Below are positions 21,762 to 28,997 of a DNA stretch of 33,835 nucleotides, piece by piece; within the stretch, counting starts at the first letter, position 1; each line of letters starts with the position of its first letter. This stretch comes from Chromatiales bacterium (lineage in GTDB: Bacteria > Pseudomonadota > Gammaproteobacteria > UBA6429), in contig JALTJN010000493.1 of NCBI GenBank assembly GCA_027076405.1, forward strand, positions 1 to 33,835. Direction: 5' to 3'. Below the pieces are notes generated by a model. It did no database searches and was not told the origin of the DNA. It saw only the letters and a list, made by a program, of their open reading frames with translations. The position numbers and the translations under genes are program-made.

Positions 21762-22829
21762 ATGATTGGACAAAGAATCCAGCAGGCGCGAAAAGCGTCG
21801 GGCTTATCCTTGCGTGCGCTCGCGGAAAAGGCAGGTATTACTGCTATGGCCATTTCTAAATACGAAAACAATCAGTCAACCCCGTCTTCAAAAGTTTTGC
21901 TGTCGCTGGCTGGGGCATTAGGTGTACGAACTGAGTATTTTTTTCGCACTTCTAATGTGCAGCTTCAAGAAGTGGAATATCGTAAGCATGCTAAGTTACC
22001 GAAAAAGATCTTAGATAAGATTGAAGGGAATGTAATTGAACAAATAGAACGTTTTATTGAGTTAGAAGAGTTTTTGCCAAACTCACCAGTTGAAGAATTC
22101 AGTTTGCCAGAGGGTTTGCCTGATAAAATTGAAGAATATGATGAAATTGAATCTATCGCAAAAATAATCAGAAAAAAATGGGGATTAGGGAACAACCCTA
22201 TTCCAGATTTGATTGATACCTTAGAAGAGCGAGGTATTAGAGTATTTTTATCTACTATCCTGCACAATGATATGTTTGATGGACTCGCGGCACATGTGAA
22301 TGGTACCCCGATTATTGTTGTTGGCCATGATTGGCCTGGTGATCGTCAACGTTTCACTCTCTCTCATGAGTTAGGGCATCTTCTTTTAGATGGCAGGATT
22401 TCAGGAAATTTAGATATCGAAAGAGCAGCAAATCGATTTGCAGGTGCTTTTTTAGTGCCATCTAATGAGGCTATTAAAGAGTTAGGTCAAAAACGTAATT
22501 GGTTGGAGCCTATAGAGTTATGTGTACTAAAGAAAACTTACGGTCTTAGTATGCAAGCATGGTTATATCGAGCGACTGACCTTGGAATCATTAATAGAAC
22601 CGCGAGTAAAAAGATGTGGGATTATTTTACTGATAAAGGATGGAGAACTACTGAACCAGGAGATCGATACCCATCAGAAGAACCAAAGTTATTTATACAA
22701 ATGGTTTTCCATGCTTGCGGAGAAGAATTAATTAGTGAATCTAAAGCTGCAGAATTACTCGGTAAATCATTGAGTGAGTTTCGCACCATAAGGAATGTGG
22801 GTAGTTGTAATAATGCAGTTACTCATTAG
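21762..22829 (+). CDS. XRE regulator fused to ImmA/IrrE metallopeptidase
   Basis: This 355-residue protein has residues 1-65 as an XRE HTH (I-Q-Q-A-R-K-A-S-G-L-S-L-R-A-L-A-E-K-A-G-I). An ImmA/IrrE zinc peptidase domain follows at about 120-280 with H202-E-L-G-H206 in F-T-L-S-H-E-L-G-H-L-L-L-D and the downstream E-R-A-A-N-R-F-A-G-A-F-L-V-P typical of the family. Such proteins sense DNA damage or phage signals and cleave repressors or themselves (established for ImmA, IrrE/DdrO). SD GAGGG lies just after the operator. It overlaps the PIN-domain gene by 17 nt, so the two act together. It may control the defence operon to its right. Confidence 0.85.
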   Translation: MIGQRIQQARKASGLSLRALAEKAGITAMAISKYENNQSTPSSKVLLSLAGALGVRTEYFFRTSNVQLQEVEYRKHAKLPKKILDKIEGNVIEQIERFIELEEFLPNSPVEEFSLPEGLPDKIEEYDEIESIAKIIRKKWGLGNNPIPDLIDTLEERGIRVFLSTILHNDMFDGLAAHVNGTPIIVVGHDWPGDRQRFTLSHELGHLLLDGRISGNLDIERAANRFAGAFLVPSNEAIKELGQKRNWLEPIELCVLKKTYGLSMQAWLYRATDLGIINRTASKKMWDYFTDKGWRTTEPGDRYPSEEPKLFIQMVFHACGEELISESKAAELLGKSLSEFRTIRNVGSCNNAVTH

Positions 22830-23301
22830 CGATGCAAATATCCTTATTGATATGGAAGTGGGCGGTATTCTTGCCCAGATGTTTGCTCTTGAATATGAGT
22901 TTGCTGTTCCAGATGTTTTGTTTCAAGAAGAGCTTAACCATCATCACCCACATTTAGTGGAAATGGGGCTGCAGCTACATGAATTGCAAGCAGAAAGCAT
23001 CGCCTATGTAATGGAAATAAAGCAGCGTCCAAATAATATGAGGGTAAGCACAAATGATCTATTTGCTCTGTCCCTAGCAAAACAAAAAAATTGTAGATTA
23101 ATTACTGGTGATAGAGCACTACGTAGATTATCTGAAGATGAAGGTGTTCAAGTTCATGGCACGATATGGATTGTTGACCAAATGCTAAACGCTGAATTAA
23201 TCAATTGTGAGCAAGCTGAAGAGGCATATCGTCTAATGATTGAGTCAGGTAGCAGGTTGCCGCAGGATGATATAGAAGATCAGATTGGGAGATATTGTTA
23301 G
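22813..23301 (+). CDS. PIN-domain protein coupled to XRE-ImmA
   Basis: With ATG 22813 the protein has 162 residues; this start, rather than ATG 22795, gives the standard PIN opening L-L-I-S-D7-A-N-I-L-I-D13. Acidic residues follow at E39/E40, D82 (T-N-D-L-F-A-L) and D100 (L-I-T-G-D-R-A-L-R), the four-acid set of PIN RNases. It overlaps the regulator gene by 17 nt. PIN nucleases are usually toxins. An XRE-ImmA protein as the paired controller recalls stress-triggered toxin modules (DUF3368-like pairs). RNase activity is inferred. Confidence 0.75.
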   Translation: MQLLISDANILIDMEVGGILAQMFALEYEFAVPDVLFQEELNHHHPHLVEMGLQLHELQAESIAYVMEIKQRPNNMRVSTNDLFALSLAKQKNCRLITGDRALRRLSEDEGVQVHGTIWIVDQMLNAELINCEQAEEAYRLMIESGSRLPQDDIEDQIGRYC

Positions 23302-23334
23302 CAGCATATCTCACCCTATTTAGGTGAAGAATAC

Positions 23335-23355
23335 TGCATCAATGAGATTGATGCA
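23335..23355. promoter_or_regulatory. Upstream operator of the hsd-CBASS operon
   Basis: TGCATCAA (23335-23342), TGAGA, TTGATGCA (23348-23355): a perfect 8-bp inverted repeat ending 8 nt before the -35 box. Its arms are identical to those of the second operator 38 nt downstream. Confidence 0.7.
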
Positions 23356-23363
23356 GAAAATAG

Positions 23364-23392
23364 TTGACAAACAATAACTCATTACCTATATT
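23364..23392 (+). promoter_or_regulatory. Near-consensus sigma70 promoter of the hsd-CBASS operon
   Basis: TTGACA (23364-23369), 17-nt spacer, TATATT (23387-23392). The expected start near 23399 falls inside the second operator. The transcript would have a leader of only about 10-17 nt. Confidence 0.75.
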
Positions 23393-23393
23393 T

Positions 23394-23414
23394 TGCATCA
23401 AGGAGATTGATGCA
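23394..23414. promoter_or_regulatory. Downstream operator overlapping start and ribosome binding site
   Basis: TGCATCAA (23394-23401), GGAGA, TTGATGCA (23407-23414). It covers the +1 site, the SD (AGGAG) and the first start codon of the single-TRD HsdS gene. A protein bound here and at 23335-23355 would bracket the promoter, possibly by looping or cooperative contact. Confidence 0.7.
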
Positions 23415-23997
23415 AATGAATCAAATATTATATAAATTAATTGATATCGCCGTAGTAAGAGCTGGATATCCATTTCGGGGACAAATTAAGGATATCCCTG
23501 ATGGTATGGTGAAGGTAGTCCAGATGAAGCATATCAATGAGGCTTCAGGGGTATCATGGCAAGATTTGTCTAAAACAAATCTTGAAGGCCGGAGAACTCC
23601 TGATTTATTAGAAAAAGATGACATTATTTTTGCAGCTCGTGGAAATAAGAATTTTGCTGTTTGTTTGGACGAAGCGCCTGATAAGGCCGTATGTTCCCCC
23701 CATTTCTTCCAAATTCATATAAGAGATACAAAACAGATATTACCGTGTTATGTCGCCTGGTTAATAAACCAAGTACCTGCACAGCAATATCTGATGAGTT
23801 CTGCTGAAGGAACAATGATCCGTAGCATTCGCAAGGGGATTCTTGAATTACTTCCAATTGTGATTCCAGAGATGGATAAACAAAAAGCAATAGTAGAGCT
23901 GGATGCACGAGTTAAGCTGGAAAATATTCTATTAAAGAAACAAATGAATAATAGTAGAACAATGATGAATGCCATTGCTCGCGATTTAATGAAATAA
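23410..23997 (+). CDS. Single-TRD HsdS-like specificity protein
   Basis: This is about 195 residues from ATG 23410; ATG 23416 is equally possible, as SD AGGAG is 4 or 10 nt away. It has one target recognition domain: V-R-A-G-Y-P-F-R-G near the start, D-D-I-I-F-A-A-R-G-N and G-T-M-I-R-S-I-R-K-G, followed by L-L-P-I-V-I-P-E-M-D-K-Q-K-A-I-V-E-L and a short coiled-coil helix. Full HsdS proteins have two TRDs and about 400 residues; this is half. A complete HsdS lies after hsdM. Half-S proteins can work as homodimers or compete for the MTase (known for type I systems). It is the first gene of the operon, directly under the operators. Confidence 0.7.
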   Translation: MQMNQILYKLIDIAVVRAGYPFRGQIKDIPDGMVKVVQMKHINEASGVSWQDLSKTNLEGRRTPDLLEKDDIIFAARGNKNFAVCLDEAPDKAVCSPHFFQIHIRDTKQILPCYVAWLINQVPAQQYLMSSAEGTMIRSIRKGILELLPIVIPEMDKQKAIVELDARVKLENILLKKQMNNSRTMMNAIARDLMK

Positions 23998-24020
23998 GAA
24001 TTCAATCAAAGAGGCATATT

Positions 24021-25544
24021 ATGAATTCAAAAGTAAACCAAGAAGAAATTAATAAAGCACTATGGGCTGCTTGCGATACTTTCCGTGGAACAATTTCCGC
24101 AGACACCTATAAAGATTTCATCTTAACGATGTTATTCCTTAAGTACATCTCAGATGTTTGGCAAGATCACTACGATGAGTACAAAAAAGAATATGGTGAT
24201 GAACATGAGCTGATTAAAGAGATGTTACATAATGAACGTTTTGTTTTACCTGAAGGTGCAGATTTTTATACATTATGGGAACAACGTCATGAGCCGGGTA
24301 ATGGTGAACGTATCGACCAGGCATTACATGCTTTAGAAGAAGCCAATGGTACAAAATTACGAGATGCTTCAAAGTCAGTATTCCAGGATATTAGTTTTAA
24401 TACTGACAAGTTAGGTGAAGAAAAACAAAAGAACACAATCCTCCGTCACATACTAGAAGATTTTGCAAAAGAAGAACTTAACCTGAAACCAAGCCGAGTT
24501 GGAACGCTCGATGTAATCGGTAATGCTTATGAGTATTTAATTAAACACTTTGCGGCAGGTGGCGGACAGAAAGCCGGTGAATTTTATACACCACCAGAAG
24601 TATCGGACTTAATGGCTGAGTTACTTGATCCGCAAGAAGGAGATACAATTTGTGATCCTGCTTGTGGTTCTGCATCTCTCCTAATGAAATGTGGTCGTAA
24701 AATTCGAGATAAGTTTGATTCTAAAAAATATGCACTCTATGGTCAGGAAGCAATAGGATCTACTTGGTCATTGGCTAAGATGAATATGTTCTTGCATGGT
24801 GAAGATAATCATAAGATCGAATGGGGTGATACTATACGTAATCCTAAGCTGTTAGATAAGACTGGTGGCTTAATGCATTTTGATATTGTTACCGCTAACC
24901 CGCCTTTCTCTTTAGATAAGTGGGGGCATGATCAAGCTGAGCACGATAAGTTTGGTCGTTTTCGTCGAGGTGTTCCACCTAAGACAAAAGGTGACTATGC
25001 CTTTATTAGTCACATGATCGAAACACTTAATCCTAAGTCCGGTCGCATGGGTGTTGTTGTACCGCATGGGGTTTTATTCCGAGGTAGTAGCGAAGGAAAA
25101 ATTCGTAAAAAATTAATTGAAGAAAATTTGTTGGATACGGTTATTGGTTTACCAGAAAAATTATTTTATGGAACAGGTATTCCAGCTGCAATATTAATCT
25201 TTAAGAAACAAAAATATGATGATTCTGTTTTATTTATAGATGCGAGTCGAGAATTTAAAGCGGGTAAAAATCAGAACCTTCTTACAGAAATAAACATCAC
25301 TAAAATTGTAGAAACTTACAATGATCGTTCTGAGATTGATAAATATTCATATATAGCAAACCTTACAGAAATTGAAGAAAACGATTACAACCTCAATATA
25401 CCACGTTATGTCGATACGTTTGAAGAGGAAGAAGAAATTGATTTGTTAGCTGTACGTGCTGAACGAGAGAAACTTAAAACACAATTGAATAATCTAGAAG
25501 CTGAAATGGACAGGTACCTTAAGGAGCTGGGTTATGATTCCTGA
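24021..25544 (+). CDS. hsdM: Type I DNA methyltransferase subunit HsdM
   Basis: This 507-residue protein has an N-terminal helical HsdM domain (about 8-150) followed by the N6-adenine methyltransferase core. The SAM-binding motif is D212-P-A-C-G-S-A-S-L-L and the catalytic motif N293-P-P-F. It also carries G-E-F-Y-T-P-P-E-V, the usual lead-in to motif I. It ends with a coiled-coil tail for HsdS contact. With two HsdS subunits it methylates host DNA; with HsdR it completes the restriction complex. The start has a 23-nt gap from the half-S gene, and the stop overlaps hsdS by 11 nt. Length is normal for the family. Confidence 0.95.
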   Translation: MNSKVNQEEINKALWAACDTFRGTISADTYKDFILTMLFLKYISDVWQDHYDEYKKEYGDEHELIKEMLHNERFVLPEGADFYTLWEQRHEPGNGERIDQALHALEEANGTKLRDASKSVFQDISFNTDKLGEEKQKNTILRHILEDFAKEELNLKPSRVGTLDVIGNAYEYLIKHFAAGGGQKAGEFYTPPEVSDLMAELLDPQEGDTICDPACGSASLLMKCGRKIRDKFDSKKYALYGQEAIGSTWSLAKMNMFLHGEDNHKIEWGDTIRNPKLLDKTGGLMHFDIVTANPPFSLDKWGHDQAEHDKFGRFRRGVPPKTKGDYAFISHMIETLNPKSGRMGVVVPHGVLFRGSSEGKIRKKLIEENLLDTVIGLPEKLFYGTGIPAAILIFKKQKYDDSVLFIDASREFKAGKNQNLLTEINITKIVETYNDRSEIDKYSYIANLTEIEENDYNLNIPRYVDTFEEEEEIDLLAVRAEREKLKTQLNNLEAEMDRYLKELGYDS

Positions 25545-26718
25545 AGGATGGAAGTTAAGCACAATTGAAGAAATATCTAAGGTTGCTTCTGGCGGAACAC
25601 CTAGTAGAAAAAATCAGGATTATTGGGGTGGAAGTATACCTTGGGTAACTACAGCGGAAGTTAAATTTGGAGTAATTTTTGATTCTTCTGAAAAAATAAC
25701 AGAACTAGGCTTAAATAATTCTTCAGCAAAAATTTTTCCCATTGATACCATACTTATGGCTATGTATGGACAGGGAAAAACTAGAGGTCAAGTCGCTAAG
25801 CTAGGGATAGAAGCAACAACAAATCAGGCCTGTGCTGCGATTATGTTACGTGAAGAGTACGATGTAGATTTCTACTTTCAATTTCTCATGAGTCGATATG
25901 AACATATTAGAGATATGTCAAACAGTGGTGGACAGGAAAATCTTAGTGCTGGGATTGTTAAATCAATTCAGGTAACCGTTCCTCCATTATTAGAGCAAAG
26001 AGAGATCTCTAAGGTTCTCTCAGTTTGGGATAAAGCAATAGCTACAACTGAAAAATTACTTGCTAATAGTCAGAAAAACAAAAAAGGGCTTATGCAACAG
26101 TTACTCACGGGAAAGAAGCGACTTCCTAAATTTGATGGAGGTTGGAAAGAAATTCGACTTAAAGATGTATTGACAGAAGAGAAAGAACGAAATAAAGATA
26201 ACTCATTTGATCGTGTTTTGAGTGTAACAAACCATAGTGGATTTGTTTTACCTGAGGATCAATTTTCTAAACGGATTGCTAGTGATAATGTAACAAATTA
26301 TAAAGTGGTTAGGAAAGGTCAATTTGGTTATAACCCTTCACGAATAAATGTAGGCTCATTCGCAAGACTTGATGATTATGATGTTGGGTTATTAAGTCCA
26401 ATGTACGTTATTTTTAGCATTAAGACAGAAATTCTTGATAGTGGATATTTTTTAACTTGGATGTCATCAAATGAAGCTAAACAACGAATCGGTTCGAGTA
26501 CCCAGGGCTCTGTCAGAAATTCAGTTGGTTTTGACGCATTATGTAGTATTCCAATTAAACTTCCTTCATTGGAGGAACAACAACATATTTCCTCATTATT
26601 TTGTATTTGTGATGAAGAAATAAAATTACTGCAAGAAAGGCTTAATTTCTTCAATCAAGAGAAACAAGCACTTTTGCAGCAGTTGTTAACTGGAAAACGA
26701 AGAGTAAAACTTCACTAA
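25534..26718 (+). CDS. hsdS: Type I specificity subunit HsdS (two TRDs)
   Basis: This 394-residue protein has TRD1 opening with G-W-K-L-S-T-I-E-E-I-S and S-G-G-T-P-S-R. A central conserved spacer contains L-E-Q-R-E-I-S-K-V-L-S and L-M-Q-Q-L-L-T-G-K-K-R. TRD2 opens with G-G-W-K-E-I-R-L-K-D-V-L, and the second spacer copy is L-E-E-Q-Q-H-I-S-S-L-F...L-L-Q-Q-L-L-T-G-K-R-R. The two L-T-G-K repeats are the classical internal symmetry of HsdS. It sets the bipartite recognition sequence, which cannot be predicted by eye. It overlaps hsdM by 11 nt (coupled). A second, single-TRD S protein lies before hsdM. Confidence 0.95.
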   Translation: MIPEGWKLSTIEEISKVASGGTPSRKNQDYWGGSIPWVTTAEVKFGVIFDSSEKITELGLNNSSAKIFPIDTILMAMYGQGKTRGQVAKLGIEATTNQACAAIMLREEYDVDFYFQFLMSRYEHIRDMSNSGGQENLSAGIVKSIQVTVPPLLEQREISKVLSVWDKAIATTEKLLANSQKNKKGLMQQLLTGKKRLPKFDGGWKEIRLKDVLTEEKERNKDNSFDRVLSVTNHSGFVLPEDQFSKRIASDNVTNYKVVRKGQFGYNPSRINVGSFARLDDYDVGLLSPMYVIFSIKTEILDSGYFLTWMSSNEAKQRIGSSTQGSVRNSVGFDALCSIPIKLPSLEEQQHISSLFCICDEEIKLLQERLNFFNQEKQALLQQLLTGKRRVKLH

Positions 26719-26734
26719 GACAAGGAGAAAAATT

Positions 26735-26968
26735 ATGGCAAAAGGCAAAGATCAGCATGTAGTTCCACACAAAGATGGCTGGGCTGTAAAAGGTGCTGGT
26801 AACAGTAAAGCTACTACTGTTACCAAAACTCAAAAAGAAGCTATTGCGGCAGCTGAGAATATTGCGAGGAATCAAAAGTCCGACACTAAGATTCATGGAG
26901 AGAATGGAAAAATAAGAGCGGGAAATAGTTACGGCAATGATCCTTTCCCTCCTAAGGACAAGAAGTGA
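26735..26968 (+). CDS. DUF2188 family small protein
   Basis: This 77-residue protein shows the DUF2188 pattern: H-V-V-P-H-K-D-G-W-A-V-K-G-A-G-N, then T-Q-K-E-A-I-A-A-A-E-N-I-A-R-N and I-H-G-E-N-G-K-I-R-x-x-N-S-Y-G-N-D-P-F-P-P. It has a good SD (AAGGAG). It lies between hsdS and the CD-NTase gene with gaps of 16 and 8 nt. Members are frequent in defence islands and restriction loci; the biochemical role is unknown. It could belong to the restriction set or to CBASS. Confidence 0.8.
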   Translation: MAKGKDQHVVPHKDGWAVKGAGNSKATTVTKTQKEAIAAAENIARNQKSDTKIHGENGKIRAGNSYGNDPFPPKDKK

Positions 26969-26976
26969 GTTAGCTG

Positions 26977-28344
26977 ATGACTATTTCCGAAATGTTTAGC
27001 TCTTTCTTAAATAAGCTGAAGATTGATAATTCTGAGAAGATTAGTTTGCGCTATGGAGAGATTACTTCAAGCCTTAATAAAAAGTTCAGTGGTACAGAAT
27101 CTAAAGAAGCTAATAGCCTTCAGGTTGGGTCTTATGGACGACACACAGGTATTAAAGGTATTTCTGATTTGGATATGCTCTATATCATGCCCAAAGGAAA
27201 GTGGGATACATATAAAGATGGAAAACAATCACAGCTTTTAACCGATACTAAAGATGCAATTAAAGCGAGATATCCAAAAACAGATGTCCGTGTTGATCGT
27301 CTTGTAGTAACAGTTACCTACACCGATTTCTATATTGAAGTGCAACCAGTATTCGAAGAGTTGGATGACGAAGATGAAAGTTACTTTAAATACCCCGATA
27401 CTTATAACGGAGGTAGTTGGAAAAAAACGAAGCCCCGTCAGGAAATGCAGGAAATAAAGGATTTAAATGAAAAGAAAAATAATAATCTTCGTATGCTATG
27501 TAAAATGGCGAGAGCCTGGAGAAATAAACATAATGTAAATATGGGTGGGTTGCTAATTGACACTCTTGCTTATAATTTTATGAGAGCCACATCTGATTTT
27601 GATGACAAGAGTTTCTTATATTTTGATTTTTTGAGTAGAGATTTCTTTAAGTACCTATCTGAACAGCCTGATAAGAGTCATTATAAAGCGCCTGGCAGCA
27701 ATCAGAATGTTAGGGTTAAAGAAAAATTTCAGAATATAGCTGATGAAACATATAGTCTTTGCCTTAAGGCAATTGATGCAGAAGGCAAGGAAACAGTTAA
27801 TGAAAAATGGAGAAAGGTTTATGGTTCTCACTTTCCTGCTGGAGAGGTTGAAGAATCTAAAAGCGAATCTTCGATTGGAGGTCTCTTAACTGGTTTGGCT
27901 GCAGTAGGCGCTGGCTTGGCTGTGGCAAAAGCAGTCAGTGCAAAACACAGCTACGATAATACAGAAGAGTTTATAGAAAACTCATATCAAGTAAGTATTC
28001 AGTATAACTTAGTCATTGATTGTGATGTCTCACAAAATGGGTTTAGAGAGAACTCCTTAGCTAATATGTTGACCAGAAGAATTCCTTTGCTTGCTAATAA
28101 GAAGTTGAATTTTAAGGTAACTCATTGCGATGTTCCTCCACCTTATTCCCTAAAGTGGAAAATTCTTAATCGAGGTGATGAGGCAGAACGCCGAAACTGT
28201 GTTCGAGGACAATTACATGATGATGAGGGTTATCAATCCAAGAGTGAGACAACAAATTTTCGTGGCTCACATCTTGTAGAGTGTTATGCAATAAAAAATG
28301 GTTATATGGTAGCCAGAGCTAAAATAGATGTACCCATTAAATAA
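26977..28344 (+). CDS. CBASS CD-NTase (SMODS) with AGS-C sensor domain
   Basis: This 455-residue protein has an N-terminal nucleotidyltransferase with G51-S52-Y-G-R-H-T-G-I and S-D64-L-D66-M-L-Y, and the third acid in Y-I-E121-V-Q-P-V-F. This is the SMODS signature for making cyclic oligonucleotides. A helical middle domain follows (about 150-280). After a Gly/Ala-rich hydrophobic stretch (about 304-325) comes a C-terminal beta-rich domain starting Y-Q-V-S-I-Q-Y-N-L-V-I-D-C-D-V-S-Q-N-G-F. That matches the AGS-C sensor described with SMODS enzymes. On phage infection such enzymes signal to a cell-killing effector, here the next gene (12-nt gap). The nucleotide product cannot be predicted. Placement between hsdS and hsdR is unusual. 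Confidence 0.85.
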   Translation: MTISEMFSSFLNKLKIDNSEKISLRYGEITSSLNKKFSGTESKEANSLQVGSYGRHTGIKGISDLDMLYIMPKGKWDTYKDGKQSQLLTDTKDAIKARYPKTDVRVDRLVVTVTYTDFYIEVQPVFEELDDEDESYFKYPDTYNGGSWKKTKPRQEMQEIKDLNEKKNNNLRMLCKMARAWRNKHNVNMGGLLIDTLAYNFMRATSDFDDKSFLYFDFLSRDFFKYLSEQPDKSHYKAPGSNQNVRVKEKFQNIADETYSLCLKAIDAEGKETVNEKWRKVYGSHFPAGEVEESKSESSIGGLLTGLAAVGAGLAVAKAVSAKHSYDNTEEFIENSYQVSIQYNLVIDCDVSQNGFRENSLANMLTRRIPLLANKKLNFKVTHCDVPPPYSLKWKILNRGDEAERRNCVRGQLHDDEGYQSKSETTNFRGSHLVECYAIKNGYMVARAKIDVPIK

Positions 28345-28355
28345 GGATATATTAT

Positions 28356-28958
28356 ATGAAAAAAGATGACCTTCTAAAGCATATTGCAGAGACAGCATAT
28401 AATGTAGGGTTTGGAGCTAAAAAGCATTTTGCAACATATGATATTGTTGCTAAAGCACCTGGAGCAATTAGTTTTCTATCGCTTGCGTTTGGTATTTATG
28501 CACTTGTCTTTGAAAGTTTAACTGCAAAGCACTTTTCAGCTACTCTTATTATTCTTGGTGTCATGGGACTTTATATTTTTTTATATGATTCTAAAAAAGA
28601 TGAATATTCTTCAAACGGACAGAAACTTACAGATTTATTTAATGAGCTAAAACAACTTTATGGTAAGACTAAATCAAGTGATGGACCATTTGATGATGAA
28701 ATAAAAAAACTTGAGGAAATTGAGCAAGCTTATACTAATGTTAGTAGTTCTCATCAGATTCTGTTAAGTAATTGGTATGCTCATTATAAATTCTTTTGGG
28801 AACATCAAATTGGTTGGATTGATGAGCAACTTAATTTTCGCTTTCTTCGGGACAAAATACCTTTGTCGCTATCAATATTTATAGTCGCCGTTACTTTTGT
28901 TGTGATTTTCTTTCGATTTGAATTAATAAGTAAAATATGTGGTGTAGCAATCCCATAA
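28356..28958 (+). CDS. SLATT-like transmembrane CBASS effector
   Basis: This 200-residue protein has two hydrophobic segments close together (about 33-52, S-F-L-S-L-A-F-G-I-Y-A-L-V-F, and 60-80, A-T-L-I-I-L-G-V-M-G-L-Y-I-F-L-Y). A charged cytoplasmic helix region (about 85-165) and a third hydrophobic segment near the C-terminus (about 170-192, L-S-I-F-I-V-A-V-T-F-V-V-I-F-F) follow. SLATT proteins (SMODS and SLOG-associating 2TM effectors) are the usual partners of AGS-C-type CD-NTases and are thought to form pores that kill infected cells. The family call rests on topology and adjacency. It should be read as the effector of a two-gene type I CBASS. Confidence 0.75.
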   Translation: MKKDDLLKHIAETAYNVGFGAKKHFATYDIVAKAPGAISFLSLAFGIYALVFESLTAKHFSATLIILGVMGLYIFLYDSKKDEYSSNGQKLTDLFNELKQLYGKTKSSDGPFDDEIKKLEEIEQAYTNVSSSHQILLSNWYAHYKFFWEHQIGWIDEQLNFRFLRDKIPLSLSIFIVAVTFVVIFFRFELISKICGVAIP

Positions 28959-28997
28959 CCTTGTTAGTGACTTAATGGATATTAATAGAGAAGAATA

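Noticed and set aside
22795..22812. ATG 22795 as the start of the PIN gene
   Set aside because: It adds six residues before the conserved PIN opening; ATG 22813 places the first catalytic Asp at the usual position.
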